From positions 186,001 through 250,000 of the forward strand of contig CAJIZN010000001.1 of assembly GCA_905182065.1 (NCBI GenBank): a stretch of 64,000 nt of DNA. Direction: 5' to 3'. The DNA is from Candidatus Marisimplicoccus framensis. GTDB taxonomy: Bacteria; Bacteroidota; Bacteroidia; Flavobacteriales; Flavobacteriaceae. Shown in pieces: positions 36,815 through 46,190 of the stretch. Below the pieces are notes generated by a model that did no database searches, was not told the origin of the DNA, and was given only the letters and a program-made list of their open reading frames with translations. Numbering within the stretch: position 1 is the first letter of the stretch; every line of letters begins with the position of its first letter. A program made the position numbers and the translations under genes.

Positions 36815-37882
36815 CTATTGAACAAATTCTTTGAATGTAAGTTGTTCATCAATCCATTTATTAAAATCTTCTTCTGTATCAACAATAATTTTCATTTGCA
36901 TGTTATAGTGTGACGCACCACAAATTTTATTACATAAAAGTAAAAAATCAAATTGATAAGGATCTAGAGGAAAATCACCATTAGCAGTTAACTCTTCACT
37001 TTTATCAAATCTAATTTTATTTATTTTTCTAACCTTTTTAACAATTTCAGGTCTTAGTCTCATATCCTGGGTAGTTGTGTTTGGAATAAAAGCAAATTGA
37101 TTAATCATTCCTGGGACAGCGTTCATTTGGGCTCTAAAGTGAGGCATAAATGCAGAATGAAGGACATCCTGAGATCTTATCCTAAAAACAACTTCACGAC
37201 CAACTGGAAGATGTAACTCTTGCACTACAATGTCGTCATCACCATTCCTATCAGTTGGATCTATTCCAACTAAATTTTTTCCATCAAAATCCTGAAGAAA
37301 TCTAACATTTGCATCACCTAAAACACCGTCTTCTCCAGCATATCTAGCTTTCCAATTGAATTGTTGAGCGTATAGCTCCACAACTAAAGCTTCGTCGTTT
37401 TCTTCAATAGTCATAATATCTACCCAAGTAAATAACCCGTAAAGAATTAGTCCAGCTAGAGCTATAGTCGGAATGATTGTCCACACACCTTCTAAGAAAT
37501 TACTATCAGCAAAAAATAAAGCTTTTCTCTTTTTATTTCCTCTATACTTAAATGCAAAGTAGTGAAGTAATGCTTGAGTAATTGTCTGAACAACAAATAT
37601 TATAGAAAATGAAAACCAAAGTAACCTATCATAGTTTTCTCCATGAACAGATGCAGATTCTGGAAGAATTACATCTCCATACTGGAAAAAAGAAAAAATA
37701 GTTAATGCATAAATAAATATTAAGAAAAGAAACATAAACTTTCCTTGCATATCATTATCATTGTCGGTAGCTATTTCACTGTTTTCAAAGTCTACAGGTT
37801 TAGAAAGCTCAAGAATTTTAGTTAATTGCCAAACTGCAATAGAAATTAAAATTAATGATGTTAGTACTAGTAATAATGTCAT
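36815..37882 (-). CDS. coxB: Cytochrome c oxidase subunit II (CuA)
   Basis: 355 residues. Accepts electrons from cytochrome c. Three membrane helices (about 2-20, 50-66, 85-110 and a further one near 133-150), then the cupredoxin domain. The CuA ligands are in HSAFMPHFRAQMNAVPG and CNKICGASHYNMQ (CX3C, His, Met). There is no fused cytochrome c domain at the C-terminus, so electrons probably come from ActA/ActE cytochromes. It follows actF after 1 base and precedes coxA. Confidence 0.95.
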   Translation of the reverse strand: MTLLLVLTSLILISIAVWQLTKILELSKPVDFENSEIATDNDNDMQGKFMFLFLIFIYALTIFSFFQYGDVILPESASVHGENYDRLLWFSFSIIFVVQTITQALLHYFAFKYRGNKKRKALFFADSNFLEGVWTIIPTIALAGLILYGLFTWVDIMTIEENDEALVVELYAQQFNWKARYAGEDGVLGDANVRFLQDFDGKNLVGIDPTDRNGDDDIVVQELHLPVGREVVFRIRSQDVLHSAFMPHFRAQMNAVPGMINQFAFIPNTTTQDMRLRPEIVKKVRKINKIRFDKSEELTANGDFPLDPYQFDFLLLCNKICGASHYNMQMKIIVDTEEDFNKWIDEQLTFKEFVQ

Positions 37883-37883
37883 T

Positions 37884-39248
37884 TTAGTCTAAGTTATAAT
37901 ATTGATATGTTTTACTTTCATCGATATACGGGTCACCTTTTGCAAGAATTGGTGCTTTAGAAATTTCTTTAAAAACTACATAGATAAATATTCCTAAAAA
38001 GAATAAGAATCCACCTATTTCACCAGGACCAAATGACCACATATCTCCTACAGCAGATGGCATGATCATATTATAAACATCTATATAATGACCTATAATA
38101 ATTACAATTCCAGTTAAAATTACAATAAAGTTAGTCTTCTTAAAATCACTATTCATAAGAACAATTAATGGGAATATAAGATTTAACACTACCATACCAA
38201 AAAACAAGAAATTATAATCTTCAATTCTAGTAATGAAATAAGTTACCTCTTCTGGAATATTAGAATACCAGATTAGCATAAATTGAGAAAACCATAAATA
38301 TGCCCAAAAAACACTTACACCAAACATAAACTTTCCTAGGTCATGAATATGACTATTATTAACAAAGCTTAAATAGTTTTGAGATTTAAGGTAAATGGTT
38401 ATAAGGGCTATGGTTGTTATTCCCGAGACAAACATTCCTGCGAAAACGTACCAGCCAAATAAAGTACTAAACCAATGTGGATCAATCGACATAATCCAGT
38501 CCCAAGACATCATTGATTCAGAAATTAAAAAGAACACTAAAAACCCTGCGGAGAATCTAAATAATTTCTTGTGAATACTTATATCATTATTATTGTCTTG
38601 TTCTAAAGAAAGTCTTCTAGATATATTTCTATATAAAACCCAACCTGTTATGTATACTATTGCTCTTGCAAAGAAAAAGGGAGTGTTTAAATATCCCACT
38701 TTATTTCTTATAATTTCATCATGTGCAACAACTTCTGGATCCATCCAAATAAAAAGATGGTTAAAGTTAAGAGCAGAAAACACAAGAATTATAATAACAA
38801 AAATACAACCAGGCAGCAAATAACTAGTTATGCCTTCCATAATTCTGAATAGTACAATTGACCACCCTGCTTGTGAAGCTCTCTGAATAGCATAAAATGC
38901 AAGAACCCCAAGTGAAATCATCATAAAAAATAATGCAGGAACATATATAGCTGCCCAAGGCTTGTTATGAAGTTGATTAAAAACGTGTTTATCATGATCA
39001 TATTCGTGACCAACTTCTGACTTATCTCCATGATCTCTCTATCACTCATGACTATCTCCTTCGTGACTATCTCCCTCGTGACTATCTCCCTCGTGACCAT
39101 CTCCATGACTCATACTAGCTACAATTTCCTTAGCTTCTTCTACATTACTTGGAGCAGAATAAAAACCAAAAGCAATTCCAATAGCACCAATAATAATTAA
39201 AGCTATTGAAAGTCTTTTAATCTGTGTAGAAAATTTATAATCTGTCAT
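37884..39248 (-). CDS. actF: Alternative complex III subunit ActF (membrane subunit), interrupted by two stop codons
   Basis: About 454 residues when read through. NrfD-related integral membrane subunit of the quinol:cytochrome c oxidoreductase. Helix 1 is near residue 12-30 (LSIALIIIGAIGIAFGFYSA). A repeat of Gly-Asp-Ser-His-Glu follows (residues about 50-68), then TGA-TAG at 39039-39044 stops the frame, after which the same frame continues RDHGDKSEVGHEYDHDKHVF and NQLHNKPWAAIYVPALFF, then the ten-helix core to 37884. The stops sit where a 2-base loss in a G run and a 2-base gain in an AGAGAG run would together explain both codons. The rest is intact (SMMSWDWIMSIDPHW is diagnostic). Confidence 0.88.
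39045..39104 (-). repeat. Four 15-base tandem units in actF
   Basis: Minus-strand GGAGATAGTCACGAG and close variants, four in a row, encoding Gly-Asp-(Gly/Ser)-His-Glu. The double stop follows the last copy directly, suggesting slippage or misassembly at the array edge. Confidence 0.9.
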
Positions 39249-39251
39249 TTA

Positions 39252-39797
39252 TTACTTTTTAGATTCTTCTCTTAATTTCATAACATATTGGGCAATTTGC
39301 CATCTTTCTTCTTCATTAACTTGACCTGCATGAGATCCCATAGCATTTATTCCATACATCAAAACATGATAAATACTTCCTGGAGTAATCTCCCTGTCAA
39401 TATATGCCGGAATACCTAAGAACTTTTCTCTCTGAGCTAGAATGCCCATTCCATCACCTTTATCGCCATGACACACTGAACAATATATCTCATACAACTC
39501 CTTACCCTGACTTAAGTTAGAATCATTATTTTCTAGTGGGGATAGTAGGTCCGACTTAGCCATCTCGTATCCATCAGTTGAATCTGGATAATCATAAGGA
39601 TCCCAACCTCTTGCAATAGTTCCTTCTGGAGGTACTTGAGCTACAATACCATTTGAAAACCCATCAGACTCTGCATAGGTTTCATAAGCTAAGGATTCGT
39701 ACATATCAGGAAAATATTGAAAGTTAGGCTTTGATGGATCAGAACAAGCTGCGATCAAAAAGCTAATGGATAATATTATAAATAGATTATTTCTCAC
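39252..39797 (-). CDS. actE: Alternative complex III subunit ActE (mono-heme cytochrome c)
   Basis: 181 residues. Lipoprotein signal with lipobox SFLIAACSD, so anchored at the membrane surface. One heme-binding motif CSVCHGDKGDGMG (about residues 107-119) and a distal methionine in GINAMGSHAGQV near 155. Residues 20-95 form the ActE-type extension before the class I cytochrome c fold. It passes electrons from ActB or ActA towards the oxidase. Four bases separate it from actF. Confidence 0.93.
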   Translation of the reverse strand: MRNNLFIILSISFLIAACSDPSKPNFQYFPDMYESLAYETYAESDGFSNGIVAQVPPEGTIARGWDPYDYPDSTDGYEMAKSDLLSPLENNDSNLSQGKELYEIYCSVCHGDKGDGMGILAQREKFLGIPAYIDREITPGSIYHVLMYGINAMGSHAGQVNEEERWQIAQYVMKLREESKK

Positions 39798-39798
39798 T

Positions 39799-40320
39799 TT
39801 ATTCTTTTACTTCTTTAATTGATATTGCACCCATTTTTTTTAGCATAGATTTTGTTTTTGATAGATTTGATCCGGAGTCCATATCTATTAAAAATTTATC
39901 ATCAGTAGTTGAAGGATCAGGATTTTCAGCTTCTTTAAAAGGCCATAATTTACTTCTTAAGTAAAAAGTAATTACCATTAAATGAGCTGCAAAAAACACT
40001 GTCAATTCAAACATAATTGGAACAAATGCCGGCATATTTTCTATATAAGAGAAGCTGGGTTTTCCTCCTATGTCTTGCGGCCAGTCAACAATCATTATAT
40101 AATTCATCATTAGAATAGAGACAGTAAATCCAATGCAACCATAAATAAATGTCGTAATAGATATCTTTGTTGGTTTAAGCTTCATTGCTTTATCTAAACC
40201 ATGCACAGGAAATGGAGTATAAACTTCATGAATATATATTTTACTCTTCACGATTTCCTTTACAGCATCTAATAAGATGTCGTCATCGTCAAACAAAACA
40301 TGTAGTCTTTTTAAACTCAT
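39799..40320 (-). CDS. actD: Alternative complex III subunit ActD (DUF3341)
   Basis: 173 residues. DUF3341 fold: a soluble N-terminus beginning MSLKRLHVLFDDDDILLDAV, the YTPFPVHGLDKAMKLKPTKI block, then two membrane helices (about 54-75 and 94-117). No cofactors. It is a structural subunit of the complex. It shares its start with the actC stop. Confidence 0.94.
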   Translation of the reverse strand: MSLKRLHVLFDDDDILLDAVKEIVKSKIYIHEVYTPFPVHGLDKAMKLKPTKISITTFIYGCIGFTVSILMMNYIMIVDWPQDIGGKPSFSYIENMPAFVPIMFELTVFFAAHLMVITFYLRSKLWPFKEAENPDPSTTDDKFLIDMDSGSNLSKTKSMLKKMGAISIKEVKE

Positions 40321-41702
40321 TATTTATCTCTTAATTTTTTATAATTTTCACCTGAAGATTTTAAAATAGATTTTATCTCTGCTTGAGCTACAACTGGAAA
40401 ACTTCTCGCATACAATAAAAATAATACAAAGAAGAATCCAATAGTTCCAATGAATATTCCTATATCAATAAAAGTAGGAGAGAACATTGTCCATGATGAA
40501 GGAAGATAATCTCTATGAAGAGAAGTAACTATTATCACAAACCTTTCAAACCACATACCCACATTTACAACAATTGAAATAACAAAAGACACAATTATAT
40601 TAGTTCTGATTTTTTTAACCCACATTATTTGTGGTGAAACCACGTTACACGACATCATTAAAAAGTATGCCCACCAATAGGGTCCTGTAGCCCTATTTAA
40701 GAAAGCATATTGTTCATATTCAACTCCTGAATACCATGCAATAAATAGCTCAGTAATATATGCACATCCTACAATAGATCCCGTAATCATTATTACGATA
40801 TTCATCATCTCTATATGTTGGATGGTTATATAGCTTTCAAGTCTTGAAACCTTTCTCATTATAATAAGAAGTGTTTGAACCATTGCAAATCCTGAAAATA
40901 TTGCACCTGCTACAAAATATGGAGGAAATATAGTTGTATGCCACCCTGGAATTACTGATGTTGCAAAATCAAATGAAACAATAGTATGAACTGATAGTAC
41001 TAATGGAGTAGCTAATCCAGCAAGTACTAAGGAAACTTCCTCAAACCTTTGCCAATCTTTTGCCCTTCCAGACCAACCAAAACTTAATAAACTATATATT
41101 TTCTTTCTCCATGGTTCAACTGCTCGATCTCTAATCATTGCAAAATCAGGAAGTAATCCTGTCCACCAAAAAACAAGAGAAACAGTCAAATATGTTGATA
41201 TAGCAAAAACATCCCATAATAATGGAGAATTAAAGTTAACCCATAATGATCCAAATTGATTAGGTATAGGGAACAACCAATATGCAAGCCATGGCCTACC
41301 CATGTGAATTATAGGAAATAATCCTGCTTGAATAACTGAGAATATAGTCATAGCTTCAGCTGATCTATTTATTCCCATTCTCCATTTCTGCCTAAATAAT
41401 AAAAGTACAGCAGAAATCAAAGTTCCAGCATGACCTATTCCAACCCACCAAACAAAGTTTGTTATATCCCAGGCCCAACCTACTGTCTTGTTTAGACCCC
41501 AAGTTCCAATTCCTGTTCCAATAGTATAAGCCATACATCCTAATCCCCAAAGAAAGGCTACCATTGCAATTGAAAAAGCTATCCACCAATCAGTATTTGG
41601 AGGAGTTTCAACAGGTCTGGCTATATCGTTTGAAATATCACCATAAGATTTATCTCCAAGGACAAGGGGTTTTCTAACAGGAGCTTCGTAATGTGATGAC
41701 AT
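40320..41702 (-). CDS. actC: Alternative complex III subunit ActC (NrfD family, quinol-oxidising)
   Basis: 460 residues, ten membrane helices. Forms the quinol site together with ActB. Conserved segments: DISNDIARPVETPPNTDWWI, WWVGIGHAGTLISAVLLLFRQKWR, IHMGRPWLAYWLFPIPNQ, HTIVSFDFATSVIPGWHTTI and RYNWW-like PYWWAYFLMMSCNVVSPQ. Charged residues within helices of this family are thought to carry proton movement. The gene starts 2 bases after actB. Confidence 0.96.
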   Translation of the reverse strand: MSSHYEAPVRKPLVLGDKSYGDISNDIARPVETPPNTDWWIAFSIAMVAFLWGLGCMAYTIGTGIGTWGLNKTVGWAWDITNFVWWVGIGHAGTLISAVLLLFRQKWRMGINRSAEAMTIFSVIQAGLFPIIHMGRPWLAYWLFPIPNQFGSLWVNFNSPLLWDVFAISTYLTVSLVFWWTGLLPDFAMIRDRAVEPWRKKIYSLLSFGWSGRAKDWQRFEEVSLVLAGLATPLVLSVHTIVSFDFATSVIPGWHTTIFPPYFVAGAIFSGFAMVQTLLIIMRKVSRLESYITIQHIEMMNIVIMITGSIVGCAYITELFIAWYSGVEYEQYAFLNRATGPYWWAYFLMMSCNVVSPQIMWVKKIRTNIIVSFVISIVVNVGMWFERFVIIVTSLHRDYLPSSWTMFSPTFIDIGIFIGTIGFFFVLFLLYARSFPVVAQAEIKSILKSSGENYKKLRDK

Positions 41703-41704
41703 AT

Positions 41705-43120
41705 CTAGATTTTTTTACTATTTCTAATTTTTACTTGATAAATAACATTTGGCTTTGTTCCAATACTTTCAAGAACTCGATATGTTCTATCACCATCTTT
41801 AACCTTGAGTATTTCACTATCTCTATCATTAATGTCACCAAATACCATTGCATTATCATCACAAGATTCTGAACAAGCAGTTTTAAATTCTCCATCTCTT
41901 ACTCTTCTTCCTTCTTTTTTTGCGTCAAGTTTGACTTTTTGAGTCATTTGGATACATAAAGAACATTTCTCCATTACACCCCTTGATCTTACATTAACAT
42001 CAGGGTTTATAGCCATTTTACCAAGATCATTGTTCATGTTATAGTCAAACTCGTCATTATCTGAATATTGAAACCAATTAAATCTTCTCACTTTATATGG
42101 ACAGTTATTAGCACAATATCTTGTTCCTACACATCTGTTGTATGCCATTTGATTTTGTCCTTCTCTTCCGTGAGATGTTGCCGCAACAGGACATACAGTT
42201 TCACATGGAGCATGATTACAGTGCATACATGAAATTGGCTGAAAAACAACTTGTGGATTAGCTGATGCCTTCTCAAGTTTAGTCTGAGTTGCTCTGTACT
42301 CTCTAAAACCAGATGCTTCATCTTTAGCCTCTACATCTCCTCTTATAGTATCTTGAGATGAGTAATATCTGTCAATTCTTATCCAATGCATATCCCTAGA
42401 CTTTCTTACCTCTTCTTTACCCACAACAGGAACATTATTTTCTGCATGACAAGCTATTACACATGCTCCACAACCATTACATTTATTTAGATCAATTGAT
42501 AAATTAAAATGATGACCTGTAGATCTGTCAAATTCTCTCCATATATCTACTTCTTTTGATGTTACCTTAGTTTCTATATGGTTTTTGGAAACCATAACTG
42601 TTGGATTCCATACTGATTTATCTTCCTCAATGAATTCTTCATAAGAAGTTTCTTTTATAATCTCATCTCTCCCCATCATTGTATTATGAAGCTGAATACA
42701 TGCAAACTCATGGTCACCTTTAACTTTAGTCAATGTGACCTTATGAACCCTTTTAAAATCATCATAAAATCTATAAGCATTAACACCAACATTCATTTCC
42801 TCACTCATTGCTTGTGTTTTTCCATACCCTAAAGAAAGTCCAACAGTACCAGGTGTTTGTCCAGGCTGAATGATAACAGGAACCTTTATTGTAGAATTGT
42901 CATTACTTAAATTAACATAGCTTCCGTTTAATGCACCATTTGATACATTATAATTTTCAAGACCTAATCTTTCTGCATCTTCATATGATACAGTAAGATA
43001 ATTATCCCAAGTAACTCTTGTAATAGGATCAGGGAATTCTTGAAGCCAGGGGTTTGAAGATTGTTGACCATCTCCTAAGCCAGTTTTTGTATACAAGACA
43101 AGATCTAAATCACTCATCAT
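41705..43120 (-). CDS. actB: Alternative complex III subunit ActB, iron-sulfur part
   Basis: 471 residues. Ferredoxin-like half of ActB with four cysteine clusters: CNGCGACVIACHAEN, CMHCNHAPCETVCP, CVGTRYCANNCPYKVRR, and CSLCIQM with a later CSESCDDNA, matching three 4Fe-4S and one 3Fe-4S site. Residues 1-140 belong to the C-terminal end of the molybdopterin-like part (GLSLGYGKTQAM region). It begins with MMSDLDLVLYTKTGLGDGQQ, which in the single-gene ActB of relatives is internal. It overlaps the other actB frame by 11 bases, so it is either the second half of a frameshifted actB or a split gene with coupled translation. Confidence 0.9.
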   Translation of the reverse strand: MMSDLDLVLYTKTGLGDGQQSSNPWLQEFPDPITRVTWDNYLTVSYEDAERLGLENYNVSNGALNGSYVNLSNDNSTIKVPVIIQPGQTPGTVGLSLGYGKTQAMSEEMNVGVNAYRFYDDFKRVHKVTLTKVKGDHEFACIQLHNTMMGRDEIIKETSYEEFIEEDKSVWNPTVMVSKNHIETKVTSKEVDIWREFDRSTGHHFNLSIDLNKCNGCGACVIACHAENNVPVVGKEEVRKSRDMHWIRIDRYYSSQDTIRGDVEAKDEASGFREYRATQTKLEKASANPQVVFQPISCMHCNHAPCETVCPVAATSHGREGQNQMAYNRCVGTRYCANNCPYKVRRFNWFQYSDNDEFDYNMNNDLGKMAINPDVNVRSRGVMEKCSLCIQMTQKVKLDAKKEGRRVRDGEFKTACSESCDDNAMVFGDINDRDSEILKVKDGDRTYRVLESIGTKPNVIYQVKIRNSKKI

Positions 43121-44762
43121 TTGACGAAGGAAGATTGTTTATATTTAAATTTGATTTTATCCTCTTTGGTGAAACATTATCATATGAATAATAGTATCCA
43201 TCTTGAAGGGATTTTCCCCAAGTTTTACCTTTTAAAATATTAGTCCTCCAATTATTTTTAATTTCATCATAAAAAGAATTCTCAGAATCGGAGAGAACTA
43301 AAAGTATATCTTGAAATTGATTAGTATCAAAAAGTGGTTTTATAGTAGGTTGACTTAAATAATAGTCCCCTGATTTAAACTCATAATCTCCCCAAGATTC
43401 AAGATAATGAGGAGTTGCAGCTATATATTTAGAATTCATAGCTGTCTCATCTTCTTTCATACTAAAACATAAAGAGAATTCTAATTTATTTAATAGCTCT
43501 GAAAATTCATCAGCATTAGGGAGTGAATAACTAGGATTAACTCCTGCAGTGATTAAACCACTAATCTTTCCAGATTTTAATTCATCTATTGTATTTAATA
43601 TATCCTTATCACTTCCTTGAAAAATTAATTTTGGTGACTTAATATTAAATGCATCACTCTTTATAAACTCATTAATCATTAATACTATTTCTTGAGAATC
43701 AACATCATCAAGACCAGAAATCACAACAGCTTTTTTTCCAGACTTTTTAATAGAATCTACTGCCAGTTTCACATATCTATCTAGATATGGACCTAATGCA
43801 GGACCATTGTATTTTTGATTTCTTAAATTAAGATAGATACTCTGAAGTGCTTGTTTTAATTCATGAGGTCTAGCCATAACCCTATTGTCTGCATTAGCTC
43901 CAGTTAGAGTCATATTTGATTCAAACTGAAGATGATAAGACATCGTATACTCATTTTCTTTATTTGGCACTCGATTTTTAGACCATCCTGAAGAATAGTT
44001 ACCACCTTGCCAATCAGACATGAAATCAGCATCAATCGAAATAATAGTATTTGACAATGAAAAATCATAATCAGCTAACGCTCTTTTCCCATATGAATTT
44101 TGAAATGCATCTAGAGCTGCACTATTTGATATTGAGTCATAAACTACATGCTGAATATTAGAATATTTTTTGGTGAAATCACTTATAATCTTTTCAGTAG
44201 TTGGACTAGCAAATGACTGTGTAAGCAATACTACTTTTTTATTTTCATTCAAAAGACGGTCTAAATCTGCTTTTACAGATAAATTAAAATCTTTCCAACT
44301 AATATTTTTTCCAGATACTTTAGGGCCTTGAAGTCTATAGATATCATATAAAGAAAGAACAGATGCATTAATACGTGCATTTGTACAATTCATCGATTGT
44401 GCATCTTTATTTCCTTTAACAAAGATTGGGCGACCCGCCTTAGTTTTAACAATTATACTGCTAAAATCATAACCATCAGCTATTGTTGTGGCATAATAAT
44501 TCGCAACACCTGGAATTATTTGCTCTGGCTGAACGACATAAGGAACTGATTTAATTACTGGACCTTCACATCCAACTAAAGCAGCAGCAGCAGTACTAAA
44601 TCCAGCATATTTTAGGAAATCTCTTCTATTATGATTTTTTTCACCCTCTGAATTACCAACTGGGAGTTTCTCTACAAATTCATTGTTCTCAAGATTCTTA
44701 ACAATTTCACTTTGTTCATTAAGTTCTTCAAAGCCTTTCCAATAAATATTCTTTTTTCCCAT
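43110..44762 (-). CDS. actB: Alternative complex III subunit ActB, molybdopterin-like part
   Basis: 550 residues. N-terminus has a Tat-type signal HNRRDFLKYAGFSTAAAALV followed by GCEGPVIK, an ActB signature. The rest is the catalytically inactive molybdopterin-oxidoreductase fold (domains for VPYVVQPEQIIPGVANYYAT, KGNKDAQSMN, MARPHELKQALQ), which in Act complexes has lost its Mo cofactor and serves as structural and electron-linked core. It stops at TGA 43110-43112, 11 bases into the iron-sulfur half. A single base change near 43113-43125 would give one protein of about 1020 residues. Confidence 0.9.
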   Translation of the reverse strand: MGKKNIYWKGFEELNEQSEIVKNLENNEFVEKLPVGNSEGEKNHNRRDFLKYAGFSTAAAALVGCEGPVIKSVPYVVQPEQIIPGVANYYATTIADGYDFSSIIVKTKAGRPIFVKGNKDAQSMNCTNARINASVLSLYDIYRLQGPKVSGKNISWKDFNLSVKADLDRLLNENKKVVLLTQSFASPTTEKIISDFTKKYSNIQHVVYDSISNSAALDAFQNSYGKRALADYDFSLSNTIISIDADFMSDWQGGNYSSGWSKNRVPNKENEYTMSYHLQFESNMTLTGANADNRVMARPHELKQALQSIYLNLRNQKYNGPALGPYLDRYVKLAVDSIKKSGKKAVVISGLDDVDSQEIVLMINEFIKSDAFNIKSPKLIFQGSDKDILNTIDELKSGKISGLITAGVNPSYSLPNADEFSELLNKLEFSLCFSMKEDETAMNSKYIAATPHYLESWGDYEFKSGDYYLSQPTIKPLFDTNQFQDILLVLSDSENSFYDEIKNNWRTNILKGKTWGKSLQDGYYYSYDNVSPKRIKSNLNINNLPSSNDE

Positions 44763-44768
44763 ATTAAA

Positions 44769-46013
44769 CTAGTAATGACATTTTGCACATTCTATTCCAC
44801 CAAGCTGAGCTACAGTTAGTTTTTCAACACCATATTTTTTTGAAAGTTGATCGTGAACCTTCTGATAATATTCATTGTCTTTGTCAACAGTACTCTCTCT
44901 ATGACAATCTATGCACCAGCCCATAGTCAATGGAGAATATTGATACATAATTTCCATTTCTTCAACAGGTCCATGACATGTTTGACATTCAATTTTAGCA
45001 ACTTGAGCATGTTGAGCATGATTGAAATAAACAAAATCAGGAAGATTATGTATTCTTACCCACTTGACAGGTTTAGTATCTCCAGTGTAAACTTGATTTT
45101 CTTCGTCCCATCCAACTGCATAATAAAGTTTTTTAATCTCATTAGTGTAGAAATCTTTTGTGTATCCATTTTCTAAGTCTTCCTCACCATTGTAATCAGC
45201 AATATACTCATGGCAATTCATACAAACATTTAGTGCTGGAATACCTGAATGTTTAGATACTCTTGCAGAAGAATGACAATATTTACATTCTATTTGATTA
45301 GCTCCTGCATGAATTTTATGTGAATAGTGAATTGGTTGAATAGGTGCATAACCTTGATCAATTCCAATTTGCATAAGATAACCATAAGTAAAATAGGCAC
45401 TAGACAATAAGAGACCTACAACCATTATGATAAGCAAAAATTGATTTTTAATTACTGTCTGCCATAAGGGGGTAATATTTTTTTTCTCTGATTCAATCTT
45501 TACACCGCTTGCATTTGCAATCTTGATAAGAGTTCTTTGAACCAAAAATAACATCACAACAAGTATTGTGAAAATTACTATACTTACACCTAGTATAATA
45601 TTTACTGATATATTTGAGCCTTGAGCAACTGATTCTGTAGAAACTGAAGCAACATTAGTAGGAGGAGGAGGAGTAAAATTTGTATATGCTAAAATATTAT
45701 CAATCTGTTCATCATTGAACTGAGGATAATTGGTCATCACTGCACGATTATATTCTTCCCAAATTGCAACAGCCTGAGGGTCACCCTCCTTAATCATTTG
45801 TGATCCTTTTCTTATCCAACTGTACAACCAGTCTTTATCATATTTCTCCGTTACACCATTAAGCGCAGGGCCAACAGCCTTTTTATTAAGTTTATGACAT
45901 GCAGCACAATTAGCATTGAATAAGTTTTTTCCAGCTTGAATGTCCGCTTCTTGTGAAATGCTTATTGAAGGTAAAAGCAGCGTTACTAAAAGTATTCTTT
46001 TTAACAGTAACAT
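44769..46013 (-). CDS. actA: Alternative complex III subunit ActA (multiheme cytochrome c)
   Basis: 414 residues. After a signal peptide (LLPSISISQ) comes a class I cytochrome c domain with CAACHK (about residues 36-41), GPALNGVTEKYDKDWLYSW and a methionine-containing tail, a Pro-rich linker, two membrane helices (about 132-156 and 190-212), then the pentaheme part with CKYCHS, CMNCHE, CQTCHG, CIDCHR and CAKCHY. Six CXXCH motifs in total. First gene of the act-cox operon, with a TAnnTTTG box 65 bases before the ATG. Confidence 0.95.
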   Translation of the reverse strand: MLLLKRILLVTLLLPSISISQEADIQAGKNLFNANCAACHKLNKKAVGPALNGVTEKYDKDWLYSWIRKGSQMIKEGDPQAVAIWEEYNRAVMTNYPQFNDEQIDNILAYTNFTPPPPTNVASVSTESVAQGSNISVNIILGVSIVIFTILVVMLFLVQRTLIKIANASGVKIESEKKNITPLWQTVIKNQFLLIIMVVGLLLSSAYFTYGYLMQIGIDQGYAPIQPIHYSHKIHAGANQIECKYCHSSARVSKHSGIPALNVCMNCHEYIADYNGEEDLENGYTKDFYTNEIKKLYYAVGWDEENQVYTGDTKPVKWVRIHNLPDFVYFNHAQHAQVAKIECQTCHGPVEEMEIMYQYSPLTMGWCIDCHRESTVDKDNEYYQKVHDQLSKKYGVEKLTVAQLGGIECAKCHY

Positions 46014-46078
46014 TAGTTGGGGACGATAAAGTTTTTATTCATTAGATCAAAGCGGATTAAAACACTTTTAAAACAGCA

Positions 46079-46086
46079 CAAATTTA
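46079..46086 (-). promoter_or_regulatory. Candidate -7 promoter box for the act-cox operon
   Basis: Minus-strand TAAATTTG fits TAnnTTTG and lies 65 bases upstream of the actA ATG, the longest leader among the boxes in this window. The remaining 177-base gap to the SPOR gene holds no other feature. Confidence 0.5.
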
Positions 46087-46170
46087 AGTCATAAACGCCA
46101 TTTTTAAAACTCTAGATTAAACAAATATTTAATTTATAATGATTCTAAATAACAAGTTATATCATTTTAG

Positions 46171-46178
46171 TAAATTTG
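46171..46178 (+). promoter_or_regulatory. Candidate -7 promoter box for the SPOR gene
   Basis: TAAATTTG fits TAnnTTTG and ends 12 bases before the ATG of the SPOR protein gene. Confidence 0.5.
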
Positions 46179-46190
46179 ATGCAATAAATT

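Noticed and set aside
38921-39106. Minus-strand frame reading repeated V-T-R-E-I over the actF repeat
   Set aside because: It is an out-of-frame reading of the 15-base repeat in actF; the true frame gives His-rich repeats and matches the family on both sides.
46014-46190. An extra gene in the actA-SPOR gap
   Set aside because: Only short AT-rich frames exist; the gap is explained by two divergent promoter boxes.
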